Source: Acetobacter estunensis (GTDB taxonomy: Bacteria > Pseudomonadota > Alphaproteobacteria > Acetobacterales > Acetobacteraceae). Taken from it: DNA of 64,000 nt. The notes below the pieces were generated by a model. That model was given only the letters and a program-made list of their open reading frames with translations. It made no database searches and had not been told where the DNA came from. How positions within the stretch are numbered: position 1 is the stretch's first letter; every line of letters starts with the position of its first letter. A program made the translations under genes and the position numbers. The DNA is taken from NCBI RefSeq assembly GCF_011516945.1, contig NZ_WOTH01000002.1, forward strand, positions 1-64,000, given 5' to 3'. Shown here piece after piece: positions 26,049 to 34,810 of the stretch.

Positions 26049-27086
26049 GTGGTCGAGTTTGTCCGGGCAAGGCGCATGATCGGTCGGCGTGCCGCAGTTG
26101 GTGGTCTTATGGCCTCGGGCGTGGCGACGGCGCTCAAGGCACCTCCGGCTCTCGCTGCGGCTGCATCGGGCACTAAATCCCATGCCACGTCGTCCTACAG
26201 CGCCTTTCTGGCTGGCGTGCGGGAGCAGGCGGTGCAGCAGGGCGTGCCGGCCTCCATCGTGACCGAAGCTCTGGCCCTGACCCATGCGCCAAACGCCAAG
26301 GTGCTCAAGCTCGACCGTCATCAGCCCGAGTTCACACTGACCTGGGCGCAGTACCGCCAGCGCGTCATCACTCAGACCAAGATCGATGCGGGCCGCAAGG
26401 CGCTGGCGAATTACAATGGCACGCTTGAAGCCGTGGAAGCCCGCACGGGTGTGGATCGTCAGCCTGTCATGGGCATCTGGGGCATGGAGTCGTGGTACGG
26501 CAAGCTGACGGGCGGGTTCAACGTCATCGATGCGTTGGCGACGTTGGCGTATGATGGCCGTCGCTCCTCCTTCTTTCGCTCCGAACTTCTCAAGGCGCTC
26601 CAGATTCTGGGCGAAGGACGTATCGCGCCGTCTCACATGACGGGCAGTTACGCAGGGGCCATGGGGCAGCCGCAGTTCATGCCCAGCGCCTATCTGCGCT
26701 ACGCCCGCAGCATGGATGGCTCGGGCCATGCCGATATCTGGACCAACGTGCCGGATGTAATGATGTCGATCGCCAATTATCTGGCGAAATGCGGCTGGCG
26801 CACCGGTGAGCCCTGGGGGCAGGAGGTTACTGTTCCCGAAACGCTTGCGCAGGCCGAAATCGGACGGGAGCATACGCGCACGCTTGAGGCGTGGACGCAG
26901 GCGGGCGTGCGCCGCAAGGACGGCTCGAAGTTCTCCCGTTCCGATGTGGAAGGCGCGATCGTGCGCCCCGATGGACCCGGCACGGAAGCGTTCATGGTCT
27001 ATCACAATTTCAACGTCATCCGGCGCTATAACCCTTCCGATTATTACGCACTGGGCGTCGGCCTGATGGGTGCCGCCACCACATGA
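26049..27086 (+). CDS. lytic murein transglycosylase, MltB family
   Basis: A 345-residue exported enzyme that cleaves the glycan strands of peptidoglycan to form 1,6-anhydromuramyl ends. The N-terminus (RRMIGRRAAVGGLMASGVAT, ending in ALAAAAS) is a signal peptide with paired arginines, so Tat export is possible. The catalytic glutamate is in GIWGMESWYG near residues 141-150, followed by AGAMGQPQFMPS near 205-216 and the MltB/SltB-type C-terminus. No peptidoglycan-binding domain is evident. Start GTG 26049. Its stop overlaps the rlpA start as ATGA, so it is first in a cell-wall operon. Confidence 0.92.
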   Translation: MVEFVRARRMIGRRAAVGGLMASGVATALKAPPALAAAASGTKSHATSSYSAFLAGVREQAVQQGVPASIVTEALALTHAPNAKVLKLDRHQPEFTLTWAQYRQRVITQTKIDAGRKALANYNGTLEAVEARTGVDRQPVMGIWGMESWYGKLTGGFNVIDALATLAYDGRRSSFFRSELLKALQILGEGRIAPSHMTGSYAGAMGQPQFMPSAYLRYARSMDGSGHADIWTNVPDVMMSIANYLAKCGWRTGEPWGQEVTVPETLAQAEIGREHTRTLEAWTQAGVRRKDGSKFSRSDVEGAIVRPDGPGTEAFMVYHNFNVIRRYNPSDYYALGVGLMGAATT

Positions 27087-27979
27087 TCTGCCGTGCCGTG
27101 AAGGCGGGTACGCGTGTCGCTGGCCACGGCTGGCCGTTGGTACTGGCTTTGGGCGTCAGCGGCTGCCAGCCACCGCGCCCGACACTGACACCGCATGTTC
27201 ATTACGAAGTTGGAGCAGCCTATCAGGCCGATGGGGTGTGGCATTATCCCCAGCAGGATCTGTCCTATCGCGCGACGGGTCTGGCGGTCATCGACCCATC
27301 GACCGATGCTCCACGCCTGACAGCCGATGGTGAGGTCTACGATCCGCAGGCCATGGCGGGCGCCCACCCCACGCTCCAGCTTCCAGCGCAGGCCACTGTG
27401 CATAATCTCGATAATGGGCGTGAGATCACAATCCGCATCAATGATCGCGGTCCGGCGCAGCGTGGACGGCTGCTCTCACTTACGCCGCAGGTGGCACGTA
27501 TGCTGGCCATGGGCACAGCGCCTGCGCGTGTTGAGATCATTGAGGATGAGCTGCCGAGCCGCATGTTCGCCGAAACGCTGCCCGGTGGTCCTTTGCTGAA
27601 TATGCAGGCGGCTCCGGTGGAGCAGGTGACGGTCAACGCACTGGACGGGAAGAATGGTATTGCCCAGACTCCTGCCAGCCCCGCTGCGGTCGGAGCGAAC
27701 CGTGTGCCTGTGACAGCACTTGCCGATCTTCCGGTGACGGCACGACAGGGATGGGCCGTGCCGACCAGCTTGTGGATTGAAATCGGGCGCTTTACCCAGC
27801 GCTCCTATGCAGCGCTCGCCGCCATGCGGGCCGGCGGCACCGTCAGCGCGTCTGACGATGACCGTGGGCCACTGTGGCGCGTGCGTGTGGGGCCGTTCAC
27901 ACGGGTGGATGAAGCCGATGCGGCTCTGGACCGGGCACTGGCTGCCGGGTTAACGGGTGCGCACATAGTCGTCGAATAG
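27083..27979 (+). CDS. rlpA: RlpA-like septal lytic transglycosylase lipoprotein with SPOR domain
   Basis: A 298-residue lipoprotein. The signal ends in LALGVSGC, a lipobox, so cysteine 29 or so is probably acylated. The double-psi beta-barrel domain reads GEVYDPQAMAGAHPTLQLP and then VHNLDNGREITIRINDRGP, with the DRGP aspartate that is catalytic in RlpA enzymes. The last 70 residues (WIEIGRFTQRSYAALAAM and WRVRVGPFTRVDEADAAL) form a SPOR domain, which binds peptide-free glycan at the division septum. It overlaps the MltB gene by 4 bp and precedes the carboxypeptidase gene by 9 bp. Confidence 0.88.
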   Translation: MICRAVKAGTRVAGHGWPLVLALGVSGCQPPRPTLTPHVHYEVGAAYQADGVWHYPQQDLSYRATGLAVIDPSTDAPRLTADGEVYDPQAMAGAHPTLQLPAQATVHNLDNGREITIRINDRGPAQRGRLLSLTPQVARMLAMGTAPARVEIIEDELPSRMFAETLPGGPLLNMQAAPVEQVTVNALDGKNGIAQTPASPAAVGANRVPVTALADLPVTARQGWAVPTSLWIEIGRFTQRSYAALAAMRAGGTVSASDDDRGPLWRVRVGPFTRVDEADAALDRALAAGLTGAHIVVE

Positions 27980-27988
27980 GATTGGATC

Positions 27989-29299
27989 GTGCAGACTCGA
28001 CGGATTCTTCTTGCTGGCACTGCGGCTCTCGCCGGAAGCGCAAGCCTTCTCAGCCGCACCGCGTCGGCGCGCTCGCATCATGGCGGGGGTCACAAGGCGT
28101 CTGCCGCTGCGAGCGAAACGCCTGCCGTTCCTTCCACACCGGCGACGACGCCCATCGGACCGGTGGACACGATTGCGCGCTGGGCGTGCATCATTGATTT
28201 CGACAGCGGGCAGACCCTGCTGGAAAAAGCGGCGGACGAACATATGCCGCCATCATCCATGACGAAGATGATGACAGCGTATGTCGTCTTCACCATGCTT
28301 CAGTCCGGTCGTCTGCGGCTGGACCAGCAACTGCCGGTCAGCGAGAAGGCATGGCGGATGCAGGGGTCGAAGATGTTCGTGCCGCTGGGCGCGAGCATTG
28401 CCGTGCAGGAACTGATTCAGGGGATGCTGATCCAGTCCGGCAACGATGCGTGCATTGTGCTGGCGGAAGGCATTTCCGGCTCGGAAGAGCAGTTTGTCGC
28501 CGTGATGAACGAGACGGCCGCCAAGCTGGGCATGACCAACACGCACTACATGAACACGACCGGATGGCCCGCGGAAGGCCATTACATGTCGGCGCGTGAC
28601 ACCTGCACCATCGCCGCACATCTGATCCGCGATTTCCCGCAATATTATCATTTCTTCTCGGAAACCTCGTTCAGCTTCAACAAGATCAATCAGGGCAACC
28701 GCAATGTGCTGGTCGACAAGGGTTTGGCCGATGGGCTGAAGACCGGTCACACGGATGCGGGTGGGTTTGGCCTGTGCGCTTCTTCCAAGCGCGAAGGTCG
28801 CCGGGTCATCATGACCATCAACGGCACGCCCACCACCAACGCCCGCGCACATGAGGGCGAGCGGCTGATGGCGTGGGCGTTTGCCAATTTCGAACTGGTG
28901 ACGGTCGTTCATCAGGGCCAGCCCATTGAACAGGCACCAGTCTGGCTGGGTGAAAGCGCGACCGTGCCGGTGGTGGCGCTGCGGGATGTATCGCTGGTGC
29001 TGCCGCATGGCTGGCAGAACCGCGTGCAGGCTTCTCTTGATTACTCGGGGCCGATTCCTGCTCCCGTTACGCAGGGGCAGCCTGTCGGGCAGATGACGCT
29101 CATCGTGCGTGCCAATGCCACACCGGCGCCGGTTCCTGCATCAGCGCCGTCCGTCTCGGGTGGAACGATGGCTCCGTCAGCGGCCCCTGCGCCTTCCGGC
29201 GATACGGTCATTACCGTGCCGGTCGTCGCCGGAGCGAGCGTCGCGAGGCTGGGCTTTGGCGGTCGGATCGCCGCGCGACTTGGCTTGAGACATCACTGA
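27989..29299 (+). CDS. D-alanyl-D-alanine carboxypeptidase (PBP5/6-like)
   Basis: A 436-residue exported serine peptidase that trims the terminal D-Ala of peptidoglycan peptides. The signal TRRILLAGTAALAGSASLL has a Tat-like twin arginine. The three penicillin-binding motifs are intact: SSMTKMM (SxxK), SGN in QSGNDACIVLAE, and KTG in LKTGHTDAGGFGL. A C-terminal PBP5-type beta domain follows. The last 70 residues are Pro/Ala-rich and end without an obvious membrane anchor helix, unlike E. coli PBP5, so the mode of attachment is unclear. Start GTG 27989. tmk begins 4 bp after its stop. Confidence 0.92.
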   Translation: MQTRRILLAGTAALAGSASLLSRTASARSHHGGGHKASAAASETPAVPSTPATTPIGPVDTIARWACIIDFDSGQTLLEKAADEHMPPSSMTKMMTAYVVFTMLQSGRLRLDQQLPVSEKAWRMQGSKMFVPLGASIAVQELIQGMLIQSGNDACIVLAEGISGSEEQFVAVMNETAAKLGMTNTHYMNTTGWPAEGHYMSARDTCTIAAHLIRDFPQYYHFFSETSFSFNKINQGNRNVLVDKGLADGLKTGHTDAGGFGLCASSKREGRRVIMTINGTPTTNARAHEGERLMAWAFANFELVTVVHQGQPIEQAPVWLGESATVPVVALRDVSLVLPHGWQNRVQASLDYSGPIPAPVTQGQPVGQMTLIVRANATPAPVPASAPSVSGGTMAPSAAPAPSGDTVITVPVVAGASVARLGFGGRIAARLGLRHH

Positions 29300-29303
29300 T
29301 CCG

Positions 29304-29981
29304 ATGAGCGGTACAGCGGCACGCGGCGCATTCATCACCTTCGAGGGCGGAGAAGGCGCGGGTAAATCCACGCAGCTCCGCCTCGTTGCTGCCCGTTTGA
29401 GGGAGATGGGGCATGCGGTCGTGGCCACCCGGGAACCCGGTGGTTCGCCGGGGGCCGAGGCGCTGCGTGAACTGCTGCTGTTCGGCAAGCACGATTTGTC
29501 GGCGCGGGCTGAAATCATGACGCATTTCGCGGCACGGTGCGACCATGTGGACCGTGTGATCCGTCCTGCCATCGCGGCGGGGCAGATCGTGCTGTGCGAT
29601 CGGTTCTTCGATTCAACCATGGCTTATCAAGGATATGGGCGGGGGCAGGGCGATGCTGGCTTGATCGGCCTGATCGCCTCCCTGCGTGGCCTGATCGATC
29701 TCGATCCTGATCTGACTGTGCTGTTCGAAGTCGGTCTTGAGACAGGGCGCAGGCGCATTGCCGCGCGAGCTGCCGCAAATACACCTGCGGGGGCAGCGGC
29801 GACTCTGGATCGTTATGAGCGGGCCGATCAGGAGTTTCATGCGCGCGTGGCACAGGGCTTCCAGGCGATTGCCGCGCACGAACCCGTCCGTTTTGCGCGT
29901 GTGTCGTCTGAATCCGCGAGCGTGGAAAGCGTGACGGCACGTGTCGTGGAGATTATCGAGACCTTCCTGAAAGGGCGCTGA
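29304..29981 (+). CDS. tmk: thymidylate kinase
   Basis: A 225-residue cytosolic kinase phosphorylating dTMP to dTDP. It has the P-loop FEGGEGAGKSTQ near residues 13-24, the dTMP-binding ATREPGGSPGAEALR near 40-54, and the DRFFDSTMAYQGYGRG stretch near 98-113. The Arg-rich lid region is LETGRRRIAARAA. Length is normal. It is translated from ATG 29304, 4 bp behind the carboxypeptidase, and holB starts 3 bp after its stop, the common tmk-holB pairing. Confidence 0.96.
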   Translation: MSGTAARGAFITFEGGEGAGKSTQLRLVAARLREMGHAVVATREPGGSPGAEALRELLLFGKHDLSARAEIMTHFAARCDHVDRVIRPAIAAGQIVLCDRFFDSTMAYQGYGRGQGDAGLIGLIASLRGLIDLDPDLTVLFEVGLETGRRRIAARAAANTPAGAAATLDRYERADQEFHARVAQGFQAIAAHEPVRFARVSSESASVESVTARVVEIIETFLKGR

Positions 29982-29984
29982 CCA

Positions 29985-30992
29985 TTGGCCGCGCGTCGTG
30001 CCACTTCGGCTGCCGAGGCCGATCCCAATGCGGTTGTCTCGCCTCTGGACGCGGCCCGGCAGGCATCGCTCGCGCTGGTCGGGCATGAGGCGGAGCTTGA
30101 GGTGTTTGCCAAAGCCTTCGCCTCGGGGCGCCTGCATCATGCATGGCTGCTGACGGGGCCGGAAGGTATCGGCAAGACGGCGCTTGCCTTTCGCATGGCG
30201 CGAATACTGCTCAACGCTCAGGACGGCGCCTCGCAGGCCGGGCATCTCGTAACGGCAGGTTCGCATCCTGACTTGCTGGCCGTGGGCCGCAGTTTCGATG
30301 AAAAGCGTCAACGGTTCCGTGGAGAAATCGTGGCGGATGAAATCCGGCCCATCAACGCTTTCATGCACCGCACGGCGGCGGAAGGTGGCTGGCGAGTGGT
30401 CATCATCGACACGGCCGAAGCCATGAACCGCAATGCCGCGAATGCGCTGCTCAAGATTCTTGAAGAGCCGCCCGCGCGGGCGATCCTGATCCTCACCAGC
30501 GCCACGCCCGGAGCCTTGCTGCCCACCATCCGCAGTCGTGTCCGCAAACTTTCGGTCCTGCCGTTGAGTGAAACCGAAATGCGTCGCGTGCTGGACCGTG
30601 TCGCGCCGGAGGCCGAGCCACAGGAAATCGAGCGGGTGTTGCCATTGGCGCAAGGCTCGCCGGGGCGGGCGTTGACTCTGCTGGCTGACAAGGGCGGCGC
30701 TCTTGAAAAGCTGGCGCACGAAGCCCTATCCGGAATGCCCGCTGGACGCACTCTGGATGTGGCCGAGACGCTGGGCCGGAGTGGCGATACGGCTTTTGCG
30801 TTATTCTTTGGTCTGCTGGGAAACGCTCTGGCCAATGCCGCGCGGAGTGCACCGCTTGCGCGCGGGGCGCATCTTGCCGATGTCTGGCGTCAGATTGCCA
30901 GCTTGCGGGAGCAGACCGAACGGTTCAACCTCGACAAACAGGAAGCGGTCATTGAGGCCTTGACGCTCGCGGCAACAGCGGGCCGAAGCTGA
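29985..30992 (+). CDS. holB: DNA polymerase III delta' subunit
   Basis: A 335-residue clamp-loader subunit of the AAA+ family. The P-loop reads LTGPEGIGKTALAFRMARIL near residues 52-71. Walker B and sensor regions follow as VVIIDTAEAMNRNAANALLK and then LEEPPARAILILTSATPG, typical of delta'. With tau/gamma and delta it loads the beta sliding clamp. The zinc-binding cysteines of the gamma subunit are lacking. The start is a TTG at 29985, directly behind tmk. The gene ends 165 bp before metG. Confidence 0.93.
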   Translation: MAARRATSAAEADPNAVVSPLDAARQASLALVGHEAELEVFAKAFASGRLHHAWLLTGPEGIGKTALAFRMARILLNAQDGASQAGHLVTAGSHPDLLAVGRSFDEKRQRFRGEIVADEIRPINAFMHRTAAEGGWRVVIIDTAEAMNRNAANALLKILEEPPARAILILTSATPGALLPTIRSRVRKLSVLPLSETEMRRVLDRVAPEAEPQEIERVLPLAQGSPGRALTLLADKGGALEKLAHEALSGMPAGRTLDVAETLGRSGDTAFALFFGLLGNALANAARSAPLARGAHLADVWRQIASLREQTERFNLDKQEAVIEALTLAATAGRS

Positions 30993-31044
30993 GGCGGCTA
31001 CGTGTTTTTGTCCCGCAGGGGTCGCGAGAGCGGGCGTGTTCCGA

Positions 31045-31078
31045 TATGTGTGGCGCAACATCTATGTGTGGCGCAACA
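31045..31078. repeat. two-copy tandem repeat, 16-bp unit with 18-bp period
   Basis: TATGTGTGGCGCAACA occurs at 31045-31060 and again at 31063-31078, separated by TC. It lies in the 165-bp gap between holB and metG, about 80 bp before the metG start. It could be a tandem protein-binding site or a replication-slippage duplication. No gene occupies this gap. Confidence 0.8.
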
Positions 31079-31157
31079 CCGCAGGCCGACATTGCGAAGC
31101 CTCTCGCCTTCGTCCTGTCGCGACCCATGCGGACAGCAGGATTGAGAAGAGCAGGAC

Positions 31158-32705
31158 ATGACCGGCCGTTTCTACGTCACGACACCGATCTATTATGTGA
31201 ACGGCGCGCCTCATATCGGCCATGCCTACACCTCGATCGCTGCCGACATCGTTGCCCGTTTCCATCGTCTGTGTGGGGATGACGTGTTCTTTCTGACCGG
31301 CACGGATGAGCACGGGCAGAAAGTGGAACAGGCCGCGCAGGCCGCCGGTGAAGCTCCGCAGGCGTTCACGGATCGGATTTCCAACGATTTCCGTGCCGTA
31401 GCGGATGCAATGAACATTTCCTACGACGATTTCATCCGCACCACCGAACCGCGCCATATCAAGGGTGCTCAGGCCATCTGGGAAAAGGTCGCGGCCAACG
31501 GCGACATTTATCTCGGTGCGTATGAGGGCTGGTACGCTCTGCGTGACGAGGCGTTCTACAATGAGGACGAAATCACCACACGCCCGGACGGCACCAAAGT
31601 CGCGCCCACAGGTGCGCCGGTCGAGTGGATGCGCGAGCCGTCCTATTTCTTCAAGCTTTCGGCCTATCAGGACAAACTGCTCGAACTCTATGAGACGCAT
31701 CCCGATTTCATCGGACCGGTAGGCCGTCGCAATGAGATTGTCAGCTTCGTCAAGCAGGGCCTACGCGATCTGTCCATCAGCCGCACGAGCTTCAAGTGGG
31801 GCGTGCCGGTACCGGGCGATGCGGATCACGTCATGTATGTGTGGTTCGATGCGCTGACCAACTATCTCACGGCACTTGGCTACCCAGACACCAACAGCCC
31901 GCGCATGGCGTTCTGGCCCGCCAACCTGCATCTTGTGGGCAAGGACATTGCCCGTTTCCACACGGTGTACTGGCCTGCCTTCCTGATGGCTGCGGGCATC
32001 GAATTGCCGAAGATGGTCTTCTCCAACGGCTGGTGGACGGTCGAAGGTGAGAAGATGAGCAAGTCGCTCGGCAATGTCATCGACCCGCGCGATCTGGTGG
32101 CCGAATTTGGACTGGACGCCGTGCGCTTTTTCCTGATGCGTGAAGTGCCGTTCGGTGGGGACAGCGATCTGTCGCGTCGCTCGCTCATCAACCGCATGAA
32201 TGTCGAGCTGGCGAACGATCTGGGCAATCTGGCCCAGCGGACGCTCTCTCTGATCGCACGCAACTGTGGGGGGCTGCTACCCGCACAGGGCAAGCACACG
32301 GAAGAGGACGCGCATCTGCTTGGGCAGACCGCTGTGCTGCCGGATGTGATGAAAGCGCAGATCGCGCGTGTGGCACTGACAGACGCACTGGAAGAGGTGT
32401 GGAGGCTGATCCGCGCCTGCAATGCCTATATCGACCATCAGGCTCCGTGGGCGCTCAAGAAAACCGATCCCGAGCGCATGGCCGATGTCCTGCGTGTTCT
32501 GGCGGATGCCTTGCGCGCCATTGCCACGGTGCTTCAGCCTTACATGCCTGGCAGCATGGACCGGATGCTCACTCAGCTCGGAGTAGAGACGGACGAGCGT
32601 AATTTCGATGCGCTCGACGTGCCATTGCCTGCGGGTCGTCCGTTGCCGAAACCCGAAGGTATCTTCCCGCGCTATGTCGAACCGGAAGGTGAGGGTGCGA
32701 AATGA
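31158..32705 (+). CDS. metG: methionyl-tRNA synthetase
   Basis: A 515-residue class I aminoacyl-tRNA synthetase that charges tRNA-Met. The HIGH motif is in NGAPHIGHAYTSIAADIVAR near residues 16-35, and the KMSKS motif in EGEKMSKSLGNVIDPRDL near 299-316. The connective domain lacks the CxxC zinc knuckles of the E. coli type, and the protein ends without the C-terminal dimerisation domain, so it is the shorter MetG2-like form common in alphaproteobacteria. Start ATG 31158; the stop overlaps tatD as ATGA. Confidence 0.96.
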   Translation: MTGRFYVTTPIYYVNGAPHIGHAYTSIAADIVARFHRLCGDDVFFLTGTDEHGQKVEQAAQAAGEAPQAFTDRISNDFRAVADAMNISYDDFIRTTEPRHIKGAQAIWEKVAANGDIYLGAYEGWYALRDEAFYNEDEITTRPDGTKVAPTGAPVEWMREPSYFFKLSAYQDKLLELYETHPDFIGPVGRRNEIVSFVKQGLRDLSISRTSFKWGVPVPGDADHVMYVWFDALTNYLTALGYPDTNSPRMAFWPANLHLVGKDIARFHTVYWPAFLMAAGIELPKMVFSNGWWTVEGEKMSKSLGNVIDPRDLVAEFGLDAVRFFLMREVPFGGDSDLSRRSLINRMNVELANDLGNLAQRTLSLIARNCGGLLPAQGKHTEEDAHLLGQTAVLPDVMKAQIARVALTDALEEVWRLIRACNAYIDHQAPWALKKTDPERMADVLRVLADALRAIATVLQPYMPGSMDRMLTQLGVETDERNFDALDVPLPAGRPLPKPEGIFPRYVEPEGEGAK

Positions 32706-33493
32706 CCGGTCTGATCGACAGTCACTGTCACCTCGATCATTTTTCGGATGAGGAAATGCCGGGCCTTCTTGACCGTGCGCGTGAAGCCGGTCTGGACGGT
32801 ATGGTCACCATAGGCACGCGCCTCTCGCAGCAGCATGTGCAGAAAGCGCTGACCCGTCACGCGCGGCCGGATCTTTCCATCTGGTGTGCGATCGGCACGC
32901 ACCCAGACCACATTATGGAAGAAGGTGTGCCGCAGGCGGAAGAGATCGTGGCGCTGGCAGATGCGCCAGAAGTCGTGGCGATCGGAGAGAGCGGGCTGGA
33001 TTATTTTCACGGTGCGCCCGAGGTTCGTCCCACCCAGCACGCGAGCTTTCGCGCCCATATTCACGCTGCACGCCTGAGCGGCCTGCCTCTGGTCATTCAC
33101 GCACGTCAGGCAGATGAGGATGTGGCCGCGATCCTGCGGGACGAGACCGAGACGCGAGGCGCATTTCCGTTTCTGCTGCATTGCTTTGCTTCAGGCCCGG
33201 AACTGGCGCGCACAACGCTCGATCTGGGCGGGTATGTCAGCTTTTCCGGTCTTGTGACCTTCCCTAAAACGCAGGATCTGCGTGACATCGCGGGGCAGGT
33301 GCCGCTGGATCGGATATTGGTGGAGACGGATTCACCCTTTCTTGCGCCCGTTCCCAAGCGCGGCAAACGGAACGAGCCGGGTTACACAGCGCTTACGGCC
33401 AATGTGGTGGCGCAGCTTCATGGTCTGGACGATGAAGCCTTTGCCGAGACGACGACGACCAATTTTCATCGCCTCTTCACCAAGGCGCACTGA
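32702..33493 (+). CDS. tatD: TatD-family metal-dependent DNase
   Basis: A 263-residue TIM-barrel hydrolase. Metal ligands are seen in IDSHCHLDHFSDEE near residues 5-18, in AIGESGLDYF near 97-106, in LVIHARQADEDV and LLHCFASG, and in LVETDSPFLAPVP near 215. TatD proteins are Mg2+/Mn2+-dependent 3'-5' exonucleases or deoxyribonucleases, involved in DNA repair and possibly quality control. It overlaps the end of metG by 4 bp, a common pairing, and precedes the MBL gene. Confidence 0.94.
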   Translation: MTGLIDSHCHLDHFSDEEMPGLLDRAREAGLDGMVTIGTRLSQQHVQKALTRHARPDLSIWCAIGTHPDHIMEEGVPQAEEIVALADAPEVVAIGESGLDYFHGAPEVRPTQHASFRAHIHAARLSGLPLVIHARQADEDVAAILRDETETRGAFPFLLHCFASGPELARTTLDLGGYVSFSGLVTFPKTQDLRDIAGQVPLDRILVETDSPFLAPVPKRGKRNEPGYTALTANVVAQLHGLDDEAFAETTTTNFHRLFTKAH

Positions 33494-33517
33494 CGTTGTG
33501 TGTCGGGAGATACGTAC

Positions 33518-34336
33518 GTGTCCGATAAGCTCCTGACCGTCACCGTTCTAGGTTGCGGCGGTTCTTCCGGTGTGCCGTTGATTGGCGGCGTGGACGGGAA
33601 GGGCGACTGGGGCGATTGCGACCCGACAGAGCCACGCAACCGTCGCACGCGCGCGTCCATCCTGCTCACGGCTCCCGATGGCCGTCGTCTGCTGGTGGAC
33701 ACGGGACCGGACATGCGCAACCAGCTTCTGGCCTGCGGCATCTCCCATGCCGATGCTATTTTTTACACCCACGCCCATGCTGATCATATCGCGGGGCTGG
33801 ATGATGTGCGGCCATTCAACTGGAAGCTTGGGCGACCGATCGAGGCGTTCGGGACCGAGCCTACGCTCTCGGACATTCGAACACGGTTCGACTACGCTTT
33901 TCGCCCATGGACTCCGCAGGATGCCTTTCGTCCCGGAGTGGAGGCCCGTGTCATTCCTCCCCGTGGCAAGGTGGAAATTGTGGGGCTGGAACTCGATGTT
34001 TTCACGCAGCGACATGGACGGATCGAGTCACTCGGGTTCCGTTGCGGTGGTTTTGCTTACTGCACGGACGTGGTGGAACTCTCGGAAGACGTGCTGACCT
34101 GTCTCGAAGGCGTGGACACGTGGATGGTCGATTGCCTTCAGATGAAGCCTCATTCAGCGCATGCGTGGCTGGGGCAGGTGCTGGAATGGCGTGACCGTAT
34201 CGCGCCACGTCGCACTATTCTCACGCATCTTGGCCCCTTCATGGACTGGGCCACGTTGGAGCGGACTTTGCCCGAAGGGATAGAAGCGGCGTTTGACGGA
34301 ATGGTCTTCAACGCGCCGGTTTCCGCAGTGATCTGA
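33518..34336 (+). CDS. metallo-beta-lactamase-fold hydrolase, PhnP-like
   Basis: A 272-residue MBL-fold protein. The N-terminus TVTVLGCGGSSGVPLIGG and the metal motif THAHADHIAGLDDVRPF near residue 87 are typical of the PhnP-like phosphodiesterases. Later ligands lie in YCTDVVELSEDV and ILTHLGPFMDW. PhnP itself hydrolyses 5-phosphoribosyl cyclic phosphate, but no phn genes are here, so a different phosphodiester or RNA-related substrate is likely. GTG 33518 has a GGGAGA site and is preferred over GTG 33500. It closes the metG-tatD run. Confidence 0.88.
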   Translation: MSDKLLTVTVLGCGGSSGVPLIGGVDGKGDWGDCDPTEPRNRRTRASILLTAPDGRRLLVDTGPDMRNQLLACGISHADAIFYTHAHADHIAGLDDVRPFNWKLGRPIEAFGTEPTLSDIRTRFDYAFRPWTPQDAFRPGVEARVIPPRGKVEIVGLELDVFTQRHGRIESLGFRCGGFAYCTDVVELSEDVLTCLEGVDTWMVDCLQMKPHSAHAWLGQVLEWRDRIAPRRTILTHLGPFMDWATLERTLPEGIEAAFDGMVFNAPVSAVI

Positions 34337-34810
34337 GAGGATCACGGCATTTGCCGCACAGAGTTTGGGATTGTCCGCATGTCGGGCGCGACTCTGTGTG
34401 AGGCATGTTCATCACATCGCAGACGACAATTTAACACCGAGACCGGGTGACGTTTTGCACAACCCGTTCGGATCATTGGCATAAATCGTCAAAGACAAGA
34501 GTGGCGTTCTTCGCGATTCCGAAAGCTGCTCGCGATTTCTCTTGAAAATGTCGTGGTGTGTTCGATAGCGTGATCGTATGAGCACCACACGAACCGCGCC
34601 TTTTGCCCGCTTTCTGTCTGCAAGACAACCCCTGTTTTACGAGTCGCAGACGGGGACGAAGAGCATTCCGGCAAATATGTTCTGTCGGTTCGCGGTTGGA
34701 ACGGTCAGACTGATGTCCGGGCGACAGTTCCGACCCTCCTCCCATCCCATCTGAAAGGGTTTTCCCGGCACCACAGCAGTATCGCTGACATCTCTCGGAG
34801 AGCGTGACAT
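34337..34810. other. 474-bp non-coding leader region before prkA
   Basis: No plausible gene lies here on either strand. The region is less GC-rich than its flanks. It contains a small hairpin (GTGATC...GATCAC) over the MBL stop codon and a possible heat-shock-type promoter (separate entry). Long upstream regions are expected for the stress-regulated prkA operon. Confidence 0.5.
34541..34568 (+). promoter_or_regulatory. possible RpoH-like promoter upstream of prkA
   Basis: CTTGAA at 34541-34546 and CGATAG at 34563-34568 are spaced by 16 bases, a loose match to the alphaproteobacterial heat-shock sigma factor pattern (CTTG then CyTATnT). It is about 240 bp before the prkA start. It is suggestive only because PrkA modules are stress-regulated elsewhere. 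Confidence 0.25.
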
